From NCBI RefSeq assembly GCF_001435585.1, contig NZ_AZEC01000020.1:1-40860 (forward strand): a DNA stretch of 40,860 nucleotides. Direction: 5' to 3'. This document shows, piece after piece, positions 32,421 through 40,836 of the stretch. Position 1 is the stretch's first letter. Each line of letters opens with the position of its first letter. The position numbers and the translations under genes were made by a program. Source of the stretch: Schleiferilactobacillus perolens DSM 12744. GTDB lineage: Bacteria > Bacillota > Bacilli > Lactobacillales > Lactobacillaceae. The notes under the pieces are model-generated. The model had not been told where the DNA came from. It saw only the letters and a list, made by a program, of their open reading frames with translations, and ran no database searches.

Positions 32421-35039
32421 ATGGATGATACACAACCAACACCAACTTCAGTGAAGAAGCGGGGACAATTAAAGATATTCTTCGGATACGCTGCCGGTGT
32501 GGGCAAGACGTATCAAATGCTTGAAGAAGCCCATCAATTGCAGGATCGCGGCATTGATGTCGTGGTGGGTTATGTGGAACCCTTGGCCCGGCCGGAAACA
32601 CTGGCACTGGTGCAGGGCCTGGAGCGACTACCGCAGACCCGGCAATATAAGGGGATGACCGTTAACGAGTTTGATCTGCCAGCCGCTTTGGCCCGGCACC
32701 CCCAGGTTTTGCTGGTGGATGAATTGGCCCACACCAACACGGATCAGACGCTGCACCAGAAACGCTATCAAGATGTGGAGGAACTGCTCACTGCGGGTAT
32801 TTCGGTATACACCACCATGAATGTTCAGCATCTGGAAAGTCTGAATGATATTGTCGAAGGCTTTACCCACATTCATGTGCGGGAAAAAGTACCGGATGAT
32901 TTCTTTGATCAGGCCGATGCAATCAAACTGGTGGATCTAGACCCCCAAGACCTATTAGAACGACTCAAGATGGGTAAGATTTATCGACCGGCAATGGCGA
33001 AAGAAGCCATGCAGCACTTTTTCACTCTGAAGACCCTAACGTCATTGCGGGAAATTGCATTGCGGCGGATGACCATGCGGTTGGCGACCCGCAAGGAAAC
33101 CACCACCGAGAATCTATTGGTCTGCTTCTCAGGGTCTGATACCAGTAAAACGGTGTTACGGTCAGCCATGCAGCTGGCCCACGCCTTTTCGGGCAATATC
33201 ACCGCACTGTATATTTCACGGCATATGGCCGGTGAGAAACCATCGGCGCCAGTCATGGAGAATATTAAGCTCGCCGAGAAACTGGGCATGCACGTCACGG
33301 TATTGTATGGTGACCAGCGGGCCGAGCTGATTGCGGAATATGCCAAAAATAATCACATCTCCAAGTTGATTCTTGGGGCCGGCAGCATGTCACTGTTTAA
33401 TCGATTGCGCTATCGGGGCAGTATCGTGGATCAACTGAACCAGAGTTTGCCGGATGTGGATAAGTATGTGATTCCGCATCTGCGGCCAAAGCATCGGCGT
33501 AAACGGTGGCAATGGCCCCAAGTTTATTGGCAGGATGCCGTGCGGACAGTGGCTATTTTAGCCGTCTGTACTGGGGTGGGAATGGCGATGTCATTGTTCC
33601 ACATCGCTGTTGAGAATATTATTTTGATTTACATCCTTGGCGTGATGTTTAGTGCCTTGGTCACCGTTGGCCGGATCGCCAGTACGGCGGCCGCCATCGT
33701 CGCGGTGGCACTATTTAATTATTTCTTCACGGCACCGTATGGTTCACTGGCCAGCAGCCCAGATAATCTGCTCACCTTTGCCATTATGGCCGTGGTTGGT
33801 CTGGTCAGCGGTTCTTGGACTACCCGCTTACGGCGGCAAGCGGCCAATGAAGCTCAACAGGCGCAACGTACGCAACTCCTTTTGAATGCTAGCCATGAGT
33901 TAGAGAAAGCACAAGATTTGGCGGACATTTTCGTGATTATTGGTACCCATATCCAGCGTTTGGTGAACCGGGATGTCTTTGTGTATCCGCGCCAAGCGGG
34001 CAAACTGGGTGTGCCTTTTCAATTACCCGAGGCATCCACCGACCCTTTGGCGCCTTACTTTAATGCCAACGAACGGGCGGTGGCGGCATGGTCCTTAAAA
34101 AACAATCAAGAAGCCGGCTGGCACACGGACACGCTGCCTCGCTCTGCTGGCCTGTATATCCCGATTGGCGGTACCAGTGCACAATTGCCGGTGGCTGTGT
34201 TAGGGATTGCGATGCAGGGCACGGCCACCATTGATTTTTATACCCGGAATTTGTTAACGTCCATCATTGACACCAGCGTATTGGCGATTCAGCGGGTGCA
34301 AGAGGCCAACGAAAAGAAGCGGGTGGCGGAATTGATGCATCAGGAAACGACGCGGGCTAATTTATTGCGCGGAATTTCTCACGATTTGCGGACGCCTTTG
34401 ACGACGATTTCAGGAAATGCCGATATGCTCGTGCATCAAAGCGACCGGTTGCGGCCAGACCAACTCCACGGTTTGTATCAATCTATTTACAATGACGCCG
34501 TCTGGTTGACGGGGATGGTGGAGAATCTATTGGCGATGACTCGCTTTACAGAGAGTAAAATCACTATCCAGCGGGAACCGGAACTGGTCACTGATATTGT
34601 GGGTGAAGCGCTGGCCCATGTGAATCCGCGGGCTACGCAGCATGTGCTCAAGACTGATGTCAGTGATGATTTATTGATGGTCGATACCGATGCGCAACTC
34701 ATTGTGCAGGTGTTGATCAACATTGTGAATAATGCGATTCAATATACACCTGCCGGTTCACACATCACCGTGACTGCCCGCAGTGAACGACAGCATGTGT
34801 TATTCACCATTGAGAATGACGGCCCGCACATTCCGGCGGATGAACAGAAACGATTATTTGATCTTTTCTATAGCAAGCATCAAGAAACTAATCAGCGCCA
34901 CGGCATGGGTATTGGGTTGGCCTTATGTCGAACGATCATCCAGGCCGCCGGCGGCAAGATTGGCGTGCACAACATCGAACCGCGCGGAGTGGCATTCTAT
35001 TTCACGTTACCACGCTATCAGCAGAAAAAAGGTGAGTAG
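32421..35039 (+). CDS. kdpD: KdpD sensor histidine kinase
   Basis: An 872-residue membrane kinase. N-terminal KdpD domain with Walker A GYAAGVGKT (22-30) and VLLVDELAHTN; a Usp-like domain (about 230-360) with LLVCFSGSDTSKTVLRSA; four helices (about 375-475); a GAF-like region; and HisKA with the phospho-histidine H654 in ISHDLRTPLTTISG, followed by HATPase motifs (NIVNNAIQYT, FTIENDGPHIP, GMGIGLALCR). It senses K+ limitation and turgor, and in some bacteria the Usp domain binds c-di-AMP. ATG 32421 has GGAGTGG at 8 bases; the frame is open from 32325 but that extension is unconserved. A promoter within 32330-32420 is possible but unclear. Confidence 0.95.
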   Translation: MDDTQPTPTSVKKRGQLKIFFGYAAGVGKTYQMLEEAHQLQDRGIDVVVGYVEPLARPETLALVQGLERLPQTRQYKGMTVNEFDLPAALARHPQVLLVDELAHTNTDQTLHQKRYQDVEELLTAGISVYTTMNVQHLESLNDIVEGFTHIHVREKVPDDFFDQADAIKLVDLDPQDLLERLKMGKIYRPAMAKEAMQHFFTLKTLTSLREIALRRMTMRLATRKETTTENLLVCFSGSDTSKTVLRSAMQLAHAFSGNITALYISRHMAGEKPSAPVMENIKLAEKLGMHVTVLYGDQRAELIAEYAKNNHISKLILGAGSMSLFNRLRYRGSIVDQLNQSLPDVDKYVIPHLRPKHRRKRWQWPQVYWQDAVRTVAILAVCTGVGMAMSLFHIAVENIILIYILGVMFSALVTVGRIASTAAAIVAVALFNYFFTAPYGSLASSPDNLLTFAIMAVVGLVSGSWTTRLRRQAANEAQQAQRTQLLLNASHELEKAQDLADIFVIIGTHIQRLVNRDVFVYPRQAGKLGVPFQLPEASTDPLAPYFNANERAVAAWSLKNNQEAGWHTDTLPRSAGLYIPIGGTSAQLPVAVLGIAMQGTATIDFYTRNLLTSIIDTSVLAIQRVQEANEKKRVAELMHQETTRANLLRGISHDLRTPLTTISGNADMLVHQSDRLRPDQLHGLYQSIYNDAVWLTGMVENLLAMTRFTESKITIQREPELVTDIVGEALAHVNPRATQHVLKTDVSDDLLMVDTDAQLIVQVLINIVNNAIQYTPAGSHITVTARSERQHVLFTIENDGPHIPADEQKRLFDLFYSKHQETNQRHGMGIGLALCRTIIQAAGGKIGVHNIEPRGVAFYFTLPRYQQKKGE

Positions 35040-35041
35040 CC

Positions 35042-35743
35042 ATCAAACAGCATAAGATTTTACTCGTAGAAGATGATACCGAAGTCGGTAAGTTGGTCCA
35101 AATGGCTTTGACGGCTAACGATTATGGTAACGAATGGGCCCATAATGGCAGTCAGGCCGAAACATTGATCAATAGTTATCGCCCTGAAGTAATTTTGCTG
35201 GATCTTGGTCTGCCAGATATCGACGGCACCGTCATCATTCAGCAAGTCCGGGAGAAAAGTGTCACACCGATTATTGTTATTTCGGCCCGGGGTGAAGAAA
35301 GCGACAAGATTAATGCCTTGGATCTGGGGGCGGATGATTACCTAATCAAGCCCTTCTCAGTGGATGAACTATTGGCACGGATTCGGGTGGCCCTGCGGCG
35401 GAATCGGTATTTGCGGCAAACGACGGACCAACAACCCAGTGCGACTTATGAGAATGGGCCGTTGCGGATCAATTATGATACCCGGACGGTGACGCTGGGG
35501 GGTGAGGTCATCCATCTCACGGCCATCGAATATCAATTATTGGCTGAGTTTTCCCATAATGCGAACAAGGTTTTGACCCACCACTATCTGCTCACTAAAA
35601 TTTGGGGCGAAGAGAGCACATCGGATACGTCGTCTCTGCGGGTGGCCGTGGCCACATTGCGGCGCAAGATTGAACCGACGGCCAGCTCGCTGCACTTTAT
35701 TCAAACCTATATCGGCGTGGGGTACCGGCTGGTGCAACAATGA
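35042..35743 (+). CDS. kdpE: KdpE response regulator, with apparent non-canonical ATC start
   Basis: An OmpR-family regulator of 233 residues if begun at 35042. The receiver starts KQHKILLVEDD (acidic pair D11-D12), with phospho-Asp D54 in ILLDLGLPD, the conserved Lys in LIKPFSVDEL, then a winged-helix domain ending YIGVGYRLV. The reading frame has an in-frame TGA at 35033-35035, then GTA GCC ATC AAA CAG; no ATG, GTG or TTG occurs before TTG 35093. That later start would remove beta-1 and the acidic pocket. AAAAAAGGTGA lies at the right distance for ATC 35042, 2 bases after the kdpD stop. It is a non-standard start, a mutated ATG, or a sequence error. Confidence 0.85.
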   Translation: MKQHKILLVEDDTEVGKLVQMALTANDYGNEWAHNGSQAETLINSYRPEVILLDLGLPDIDGTVIIQQVREKSVTPIIVISARGEESDKINALDLGADDYLIKPFSVDELLARIRVALRRNRYLRQTTDQQPSATYENGPLRINYDTRTVTLGGEVIHLTAIEYQLLAEFSHNANKVLTHHYLLTKIWGEESTSDTSSLRVAVATLRRKIEPTASSLHFIQTYIGVGYRLVQQ

Positions 35744-35756
35744 GATCAGAAGAACC

Positions 35757-35792
35757 CAAAAAAGGAAAAGCACGCGTTGGCTTTTCTTTTTT
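35757..35792. terminator. Bidirectional terminator after kdpE
   Basis: An A-rich flank plus GGAAAAGC pair with GCTTTTCTTTTTT around an 8-base loop, giving T-runs on both strands. It serves both kdpE and the converging DUF4179 gene. Confidence 0.85.
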
Positions 35793-35800
35793 GGTAACAC

Positions 35801-36799
35801 CTATTGAATTGGCACGGTGACATTGTATTTCTTGTCATTCACGCTGCCGCTGATATTGAGTTGTTTCGTATTCTTCGGGAGTTGTTTGATGCGGTAGCCG
35901 ACAATCGGATTCTGTTGACCATCGTGCGTGTCGTTTTGGTAAATGGGGGTCGCATTCAGCAGACGTTCTTCGTTGTCTGCGGCGGCCTTGATCGAGAGGA
36001 CACTGACGTCCGTATCTTTGTCTGCCAAGGTGAGATTCATCGTCAATAGGGCGGTGCCGCCAGAGTAACGGGTGTATTGCGTGAGCGCTAATTTGGTTTG
36101 GTATGGCAGCTGCGCGGTGCCTCTGATGGCGGTGTTGACGGCGCGGCTAGGCGTTAACTTGAGATTGAATTTCCACGGGCCCGGATGACCGACGAAGCGG
36201 CTGATGGTGATGGGTAGCGTGACAGGCTTCCGACTATCGACGGCGTCTAATTGACCGAAGAACGAAAAACGGTAGGTATCCTGATTAATCGCGCGGACAT
36301 CCATCGCTGTTTGCTCGAAGCTCGCAGGGGCTGATTTAGCCAGCTGTAAGTTAAACCATTCGTTTTTTCGGGCTTTGATGCCGGTCGCAGTGCCGGTGAC
36401 GCCGACGGTTTGGCCTTCCAAATAGGCTGAGTCTAATTTAATGGTGACCCCGTTGACAGTGGACTGGCCAGTGACATGTTGACCGCCACCGTTGTTTTCC
36501 ACCACCACACTGAGGCGGTCTGGATCGGTGAAGCGCGCAAAGAACTGTCCGACCACGGGTGCTTTAGCAAACACTTCGTTCATCGCGGGGTTGAAGATGC
36601 CGCCGAGAGTCAGCAAGAATAGGGCGGCGACTGCCGTGAGTACCCCGATTTGCCAAGGGCGGATGCGGCGTTGGTGGGGAGCCGGGGTGATTTGAGCGAG
36701 GGTGTTTTGAATGGTGGCGCGGGTCTGGGCCACATCTGTGGGTGACGGGGTGTTAACCCGATCGACAAAATCATGGAATTTTTGATCATCTGGTGTCAT
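35801..36799 (-). CDS. DUF4179-like anti-sigma factor candidate
   Basis: A 332-residue protein: cytoplasmic N-terminus (1-50), one helix (about 52-72, IGVLTAVAALFLLTLGGIF), then a long outer region beginning NPAMNEVFAKAPVVGQFFARF, the usual DUF4179 opening. It starts by overlapping the ECF sigma gene (the sigma TGA lies within its ATGA), the standard layout for a sigma/anti-sigma pair. The anti-sigma would hold the factor at the membrane until an envelope signal. ATG 36799 has GAGAGG at 8 bases. The family assignment is good; the signal is unknown. Confidence 0.75.
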   Translation of the reverse strand: MTPDDQKFHDFVDRVNTPSPTDVAQTRATIQNTLAQITPAPHQRRIRPWQIGVLTAVAALFLLTLGGIFNPAMNEVFAKAPVVGQFFARFTDPDRLSVVVENNGGGQHVTGQSTVNGVTIKLDSAYLEGQTVGVTGTATGIKARKNEWFNLQLAKSAPASFEQTAMDVRAINQDTYRFSFFGQLDAVDSRKPVTLPITISRFVGHPGPWKFNLKLTPSRAVNTAIRGTAQLPYQTKLALTQYTRYSGGTALLTMNLTLADKDTDVSVLSIKAAADNEERLLNATPIYQNDTHDGQQNPIVGYRIKQLPKNTKQLNISGSVNDKKYNVTVPIQ

Positions 36800-37326
36800 A
36801 AGTAGTCCTCTCCTAACCAATCGCGCAGGGCTTGACGGCCGCGGCGCAAATTTGATTTAACGGTGTTGGCGGGGTTGTCTTGCAGAGCGCTGATTTCCTT
36901 GATCGACAGGCCATGGTAATAAAACATCATCAGCGTCAGCGCATGGGCCTGGTTGATTTCCCGCAAGCCGGCCAGCAGGTCCATTTTTTCCTCGGTGGTC
37001 AATTGACCCGTGTCCGCCGGCGGTTCTGGCAGGTGCTCTTGGGCGTAAATCTCGTGGGCTTTTACTTTGTAACGGGCATAACACTGGCGAATCAAGATCC
37101 GGGTGATCCAAGTACGCCAATGGCGGGGCTGTTTGAGTTGCGGCAAAGCCTGGAACGCCGCCAGCGTCGCCGCACTGATGGCGTCTTGGACATCGTGGGC
37201 ATCGGCCAGGTACAGATAAGCGGTGCGGGTCAGGTACTCGGCCATATCGGTCATTAGTGTCGCAAAGGCATCTGGATCACCGCGCTGGGCCCGGCGAATT
37301 AACCGATGTTGCGTCAACATATCCAC
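36796..37326 (-). CDS. ECF-type RNA polymerase sigma factor
   Basis: A 176-residue sigma-70 family factor: region 2 (LTRTAYLYLADAHDVQDAISAATLAAFQALPQL...WRTWITRILIRQCY) and region 4 (HALTLMMFYYHGLSIKEISALQDNPANTVKSNLRRGRQALR), and nothing between, as in the ECF group. GTG 37326 has AGGAGGGG at 6 bases; ATG 37320 (12 bases) is the alternative. It is coupled to a DUF4179 protein. SigV-like function in envelope stress is a reasonable guess. A TGCAACCTTT word at 37368-37377 may be an autoregulated -35. Confidence 0.85.
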   Translation of the reverse strand: MDMLTQHRLIRRAQRGDPDAFATLMTDMAEYLTRTAYLYLADAHDVQDAISAATLAAFQALPQLKQPRHWRTWITRILIRQCYARYKVKAHEIYAQEHLPEPPADTGQLTTEEKMDLLAGLREINQAHALTLMMFYYHGLSIKEISALQDNPANTVKSNLRRGRQALRDWLGEDYL

Positions 37327-37367
37327 GGCCGTCCCCTCCTTTCTCTTATTAGTGGTGGATTGGTCGG

Positions 37368-37377
37368 AAAGGTTGCA
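37368..37377 (-). promoter_or_regulatory. Possible ECF-type -35 (TGCAACCTTT)
   Basis: On the minus strand TGCAACCTTT resembles the TGWAACNTTT -35 of autoregulated ECF operons and lies about 42 bases before the sigma start. The expected CGTC-type -10 is not clear (ACTAATA instead), so the call is tentative. Confidence 0.35.
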
Positions 37378-37408
37378 CAAAAATACCCGGATTTAAAATC
37401 TATCCGGG
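37377..37408 (-). terminator. Terminator of the Bcr/CflA exporter gene
   Basis: On the minus strand CCCGGAT pairs with ATCCGGG over a 9-base loop, followed by TATTTTTGT. It lies just after the exporter stop at 37418. Confidence 0.8.
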
Positions 37409-37417
37409 CAGGCATGA

Positions 37418-38602
37418 CTATTGTGATTTCTGATGGGTGAGTCCGATCAGCAAAATGAAGGCGACCCATTCACACAGCATGATCAGCATTACCATGGGCA
37501 GGCTGCTGTGGGTGCCGAAAAGGCCCACGACGGGCGACATGAGTCCGCCAATGGCATTCATCCCGAGGCCGAGCAGGGCACTGGCGGCACCGGCGTGGCG
37601 GGCCTCATTCCCCAAGGCAAGGGTGGTGGCCGTGGTGTTGACCGCACCGACCAGCGAAATAATGATCACCAAACCAGCGGCCAGGAGTATCCCGCTGGGC
37701 CATTGATGGATGGCGAATAAGAGCAAGGTGCTGGCCAAAGCGGCGGCTAGGATACTACCTCTGAGAATCCGATCACCATTTCGATCCGTTAAATTACGGG
37801 CCGCCAATTGTGTGGCGACGATCATCCCGGCACCATTGACGGCGTAAATGATGCTGAACAATTGGGGTGAAAAGTGAAAGACAGTTTCGAAGGCAAAGGC
37901 TGATCCGGAAATATACACATAAAGGGCGCCATACACAAAACCTTGGCTGAGCATATAGCCCATGAAAGGCCGGTCTTTCAGCAAGCCAGACATCTGGGTA
38001 AAGGCGGCAAATCCAGTGGTGGTGCGCTTTTCATTAGGCAGTGTTTCGGGCAGGCCGAACAATGTCCACAGAAACAGGACGAGTCCGGTGACCCCTAAAA
38101 TCACAAAAACGCCGCGCCAATCGGTGAAGTTCAAGACAGCCCCGCCGAGCAGGGGTGCAATAATCGGAAAGATACCATTGATGGACATCAAAATTCCTAG
38201 GAAGCGGCCCAGTTGCGGTCCGCTAAACAGATCGCGGGCCACTGCGCGGGACAACACTTGTCCCGCGGAGCCGCCGATACCTTGAAATAAGCGGAGAATA
38301 ATTAATGGCCAGATGCTGGTGGTGAACGGAATAAGGAAACTGGTAAGGGTAAAAAGGGCCACACCAGCGAGCAGCGGCAGCTTTCTTCCCCAGCGATCAC
38401 TTAGCGGACCGACAATAATTTGGCCAGCGGCGAGACCGAAGATACAGCTGGTGATGGTCAATTGGCCCGCCGCGCTGGTGGTGTGCAACTGACTGGCGAC
38501 TTCGGGCAGAGCAGGCAGGTACATATCCATGGATAATGGCCCAAAAGCACTGAGCACCCCTAACAAAATTGTGCGGGCAGGATGACGAGGACGGGAAGAC
38601 AT
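37418..38602 (-). CDS. Bcr/CflA-type multidrug MFS exporter
   Basis: A 394-residue 12-helix proton-coupled exporter. SAFGPLSMDMYLPALPEVASQL is the family's first-helix signature. GPLSDRWGRKLPLL lies between helices 2 and 3 and RLFQGIGGSAGQVLSRAVARDLF covers the motif C area. The family exports bicyclomycin, sulfonamides, chloramphenicol or cysteine; the substrate here is unknown. ATG 38602 with AAAGGA at 9 bases is preferred to ATG 38641, which overlaps the promoter (-10 at 38640-38645). Confidence 0.88.
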   Translation of the reverse strand: MSSRPRHPARTILLGVLSAFGPLSMDMYLPALPEVASQLHTTSAAGQLTITSCIFGLAAGQIIVGPLSDRWGRKLPLLAGVALFTLTSFLIPFTTSIWPLIILRLFQGIGGSAGQVLSRAVARDLFSGPQLGRFLGILMSINGIFPIIAPLLGGAVLNFTDWRGVFVILGVTGLVLFLWTLFGLPETLPNEKRTTTGFAAFTQMSGLLKDRPFMGYMLSQGFVYGALYVYISGSAFAFETVFHFSPQLFSIIYAVNGAGMIVATQLAARNLTDRNGDRILRGSILAAALASTLLLFAIHQWPSGILLAAGLVIIISLVGAVNTTATTLALGNEARHAGAASALLGLGMNAIGGLMSPVVGLFGTHSSLPMVMLIMLCEWVAFILLIGLTHQKSQ

Positions 38603-38639
38603 AGCGTTTTTCCTTTCTGACGATGAATTCGACTCCATC

Positions 38640-38645
38640 ATTATA
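38640..38645 (-). promoter_or_regulatory. -10 element (TATAAT) of the exporter gene
   Basis: A perfect TATAAT on the minus strand, 38 bases before ATG 38602. The -35 is weak. It is divergent from the promoter of the small membrane gene. Confidence 0.6.
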
Positions 38646-38652
38646 ACAGTCG

Positions 38653-38682
38653 GTGTCAGGAAACACGCCGATAAGGTAAAAT
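38653..38682 (+). promoter_or_regulatory. Promoter of the small membrane gene
   Basis: GTGTCA (38653-38658), 18 bases, TAAAAT (38677-38682), ending 47 bases before ATG 38729. The -35 matches TTGACA at four of six positions. Confidence 0.5.
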
Positions 38683-38728
38683 GGGACTAGCACATGGGTG
38701 GACCATGCGAAAGGGAGAAATCATTATT

Positions 38729-38950
38729 ATGAATACACCGAAAAATAATCCAAAAAAAGAGCGCCCTGCGGCGACAGTCACTGTTGTCTTCACCCTGGTG
38801 TTTGTCGCCGGGATGCTGCTGACGATTCAGGCGGCCAAGTGGCTGAGCTTGGATAAAAACGTCACATTGATTGTGGAAGTGATTGCGTTATTGGTATTTG
38901 CCGTGGCCGCCAACTTTATCAGCAAGTGGTTTGGCAAAAAGTTTCTCTAA
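38729..38950 (+). CDS. Small two-helix membrane protein, unknown function
   Basis: A 73-residue protein: basic N-terminus (NNPKKERPA), two hydrophobic helices (VTVVFTLVFVAGMLLTIQAAKWL and LIVEVIALLVFAVAANFI) and a basic C-terminus (SKWFGKKFL). ATG 38729 has AAGGGAG at 11 bases; an in-frame ATG at 38681 lies on the promoter. Divergent from the exporter. No family recognised; such proteins are common in lactobacilli. Confidence 0.65.
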   Translation: MNTPKNNPKKERPAATVTVVFTLVFVAGMLLTIQAAKWLSLDKNVTLIVEVIALLVFAVAANFISKWFGKKFL

Positions 38951-38984
38951 TCGATTGATCGGCGAAACTTCTACGACCCTAAAA

Positions 38985-39004
38985 ACCGCGTCATGCGGTA
39001 GAAT
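38985..39004 (+). promoter_or_regulatory. Dyad overlapping a -10 before the oxidoreductase
   Basis: ACCGC-GTCAT-GCGGT (38985-38999) overlaps TAGAAT (38999-39004), a likely -10 about 40 bases before ATG 39044. The dyad could be an operator. No clear -35. Confidence 0.45.
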
Positions 39005-39043
39005 GATCACTCAATCAGAAGTTTGAGAAAATGAGGCATTGCG

Positions 39044-39892
39044 ATGACCACATATGCAGTAACAGGCGTCACTGGCCGGTTTGGCCGGGTGGCTGTAAAG
39101 ACATTGGCAGAATTAGTGCCCGCTGAAAATATCGTCGCGTTGGCCCGGAATACGGAGAAGGCCGCCGAGATTGTGCCGGCCGGGGTGACCGTGCGGCCAG
39201 GTGATTATGCCCAACCCGAGGCATTGGCGGCATCATTACAGGGTGTGGATCGATTATTATTTGTGTCATCCATTCCTAGTCGGGTCCTGCCGCGGATTCA
39301 GCAACATCAGAATATCATCAATGCCGCCAAGCAGGCTGGTGTATCATATATTGCCTACACCAGTTTCCCGCACGCCGATACCGCGACAGTGCCGTTGGCC
39401 AAAGACCACCGGGAGACTGAACAGGCGATCAGTGCTGCTGGTTTGGCGCATTCGTTTTTGCGAAATAATTGGTATTTAGAAAACGAAGCTGATTTCCTGC
39501 GCGCAGGTGCCGCGGGCGAACCGTTCGTCTATTCGGCCGGTGAGGGCAAGGCTGGTTATGCCCTGGAACGGGAATATGCCGAAGCCGCTGCACGGGTTTT
39601 AGCGGCTATGGATCCCAAAGAAATCTATGAATTTGCTGGGGCGGCGCGGACTTATCGGGAACTGGCTGAGGCTGTTCCCGGACAGTTTCCGATTCTCGCC
39701 GTGACGGACGATGAATTTACTGATCGTCTCGTCAAAGCCGGCATGAATCCTCGGTTGGCACAGTTTATGACAGCGACTCAAGCGATGATTCGCGCGGGGG
39801 TGTTGGCTGAAGATACAACGGACTTATCGGATGTCCTGGGCCGACCGCTGACACCGTTGGCGGAGGCCATTCAGGAAGTTTTGCGAAAATAA
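39044..39892 (+). CDS. NAD(P)-binding NmrA/QorB-type oxidoreductase
   Basis: A 282-residue atypical short-chain dehydrogenase. The nucleotide site is YAVTGVTGRFGRVAVKTL (GxxGxxG, 7-13). It continues with IVALARNTEKAAEI, VRPGDY and the LLFVSSIPSR...QHQNIINAAKQAGVSYIAYTS block, as in QorB (NADPH-quinone reductase) and NmrA-like proteins. The classical YxxxK site is absent, as usual in this branch. It may reduce quinones or act as a redox sensor. GAGG lies 8 bases before ATG. The MerR-type regulator downstream may be related, but a terminator separates them. Confidence 0.82.
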   Translation: MTTYAVTGVTGRFGRVAVKTLAELVPAENIVALARNTEKAAEIVPAGVTVRPGDYAQPEALAASLQGVDRLLFVSSIPSRVLPRIQQHQNIINAAKQAGVSYIAYTSFPHADTATVPLAKDHRETEQAISAAGLAHSFLRNNWYLENEADFLRAGAAGEPFVYSAGEGKAGYALEREYAEAAARVLAAMDPKEIYEFAGAARTYRELAEAVPGQFPILAVTDDEFTDRLVKAGMNPRLAQFMTATQAMIRAGVLAEDTTDLSDVLGRPLTPLAEAIQEVLRK

Positions 39893-39909
39893 ATGAAAAT
39901 GTGCGGGAG

Positions 39910-39943
39910 CCTAAAGCATCGACTGATGTTTTGGGTTTTTTTT
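39910..39943 (+). terminator. Intrinsic terminator after the oxidoreductase
   Basis: CCTAAAGCATC pairs with GATGTTTTGGG (one mismatch or wobble each at two positions) around GACT, followed by eight T. Confidence 0.85.
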
Positions 39944-39973
39944 GCAGTGGTGCAAAAAAGTTTCAGTTTTGTC

Positions 39974-40004
39974 TTGACCTTGCCGTAACGGCAACCCGTA
40001 GTCT
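39974..40004 (+). promoter_or_regulatory. MerR-type promoter with 19-bp spacer and perfect dyad
   Basis: TTGACC (39974-39979) and TAGTCT (39999-40004) are 19 bases apart. The spacer carries TTGCCGTAACGGCAA, a perfect 7-1-7 palindrome. The long spacer with central dyad is the mark of promoters untwisted by MerR-family activators. It lies 30 bases before the MerR gene, so it is autoregulated. Confidence 0.9.
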
Positions 40005-40034
40005 ATTCAGTGAGCAGGAAAGGAAGGCGATTCG

Positions 40035-40790
40035 ATGGCTTATACAATTCAACAGCTGGCCGCTTTAGCCGGCGTCAGTACACGCACATTGCGGTATTAC
40101 GACACGATTGGGCTGTTGCCGGCACAGCGTAATTCAACGAACGATTATCGGGAATATACCACAGTGCAAGTCGACCGATTACAACGGATTCTTTTTCTCC
40201 GGCTTTTCGGCGTGCCTCTGGCGACGATTCAGAAAATTTTGGATGCGCCGCTGGCTACACAGCAAGCCGCATTACTGGATCAACGCCAGCGGATTCTGGC
40301 AGAACGGGATCGTCTGGACCACTTGCTCACAACGCTAGATAAAACACTCAAACGAGGAGGTAATCATATGTCGGATACAGAAAAGTTTGCGGCATTCAAA
40401 GAAAAACAGATCAAGGAAAACGATGTGCAATTCGGTTCCGAGATTCGGGAAAAGTATGGAGAAGAAAAAGTGAGTGCGGCCAATAAGCAGTACGCAGGAT
40501 TAAGCGAGGCAGATTACAATGCGATGCAGGACACGGAAAGCAAGATGCTGACCCTGCTCAAGGCGGTGATCCAAAGCGGCCAGATCGATTCACCAGAGGC
40601 ACAGCAGGTATTTTCTTTGCATAAAGCGTGGTTGCAGTTCACGTGGCCGACCTATTCGACGGAAGCCCACAAAGGATTGGCACAAATGTACACAGCTGAT
40701 CCGCGGTTTGGCCAGTATTATGCTGCCAAGACCGGCAGTGATAAGGCTGCTTCAGTATTGGCGGCCATTATTGAGAAGTACGCGGTATAA
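40035..40790 (+). CDS. MerR-family activator with TipAS ligand domain
   Basis: A 251-residue regulator. Residues 1-70 form the MerR winged helix (YTIQQLAALAGVSTRTLRYYDTIGLLPAQR, YREYTTVQVDRLQRI), followed by the dimer coiled coil (about 75-108) and a TipAS-like drug-binding domain (about 115-251: EIREKYGEEKVSAANKQYAGLSEADYN, HKAWLQFTWPTYSTEAHKGLAQMYTADPRFGQYY). In Streptomyces TipAL this domain binds thiopeptides. ATG 40035 has AAGGAAGG upstream. An internal AAACGAGGAGG before ATG 40368 could also give a short ligand-domain-only product, as in tipA. Regulated targets are unknown. Confidence 0.88.
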   Translation: MAYTIQQLAALAGVSTRTLRYYDTIGLLPAQRNSTNDYREYTTVQVDRLQRILFLRLFGVPLATIQKILDAPLATQQAALLDQRQRILAERDRLDHLLTTLDKTLKRGGNHMSDTEKFAAFKEKQIKENDVQFGSEIREKYGEEKVSAANKQYAGLSEADYNAMQDTESKMLTLLKAVIQSGQIDSPEAQQVFSLHKAWLQFTWPTYSTEAHKGLAQMYTADPRFGQYYAAKTGSDKAASVLAAIIEKYAV

Positions 40791-40836
40791 TCCGGACGTA
40801 ATTGAATCAAAAAGATCGTTCCACCGATACCGATTT

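Noticed and set aside
35093-35743. kdpE starting at TTG 35093
   Set aside because: It would lose the first beta strand and the acidic pocket of the receiver and has no ribosome site.
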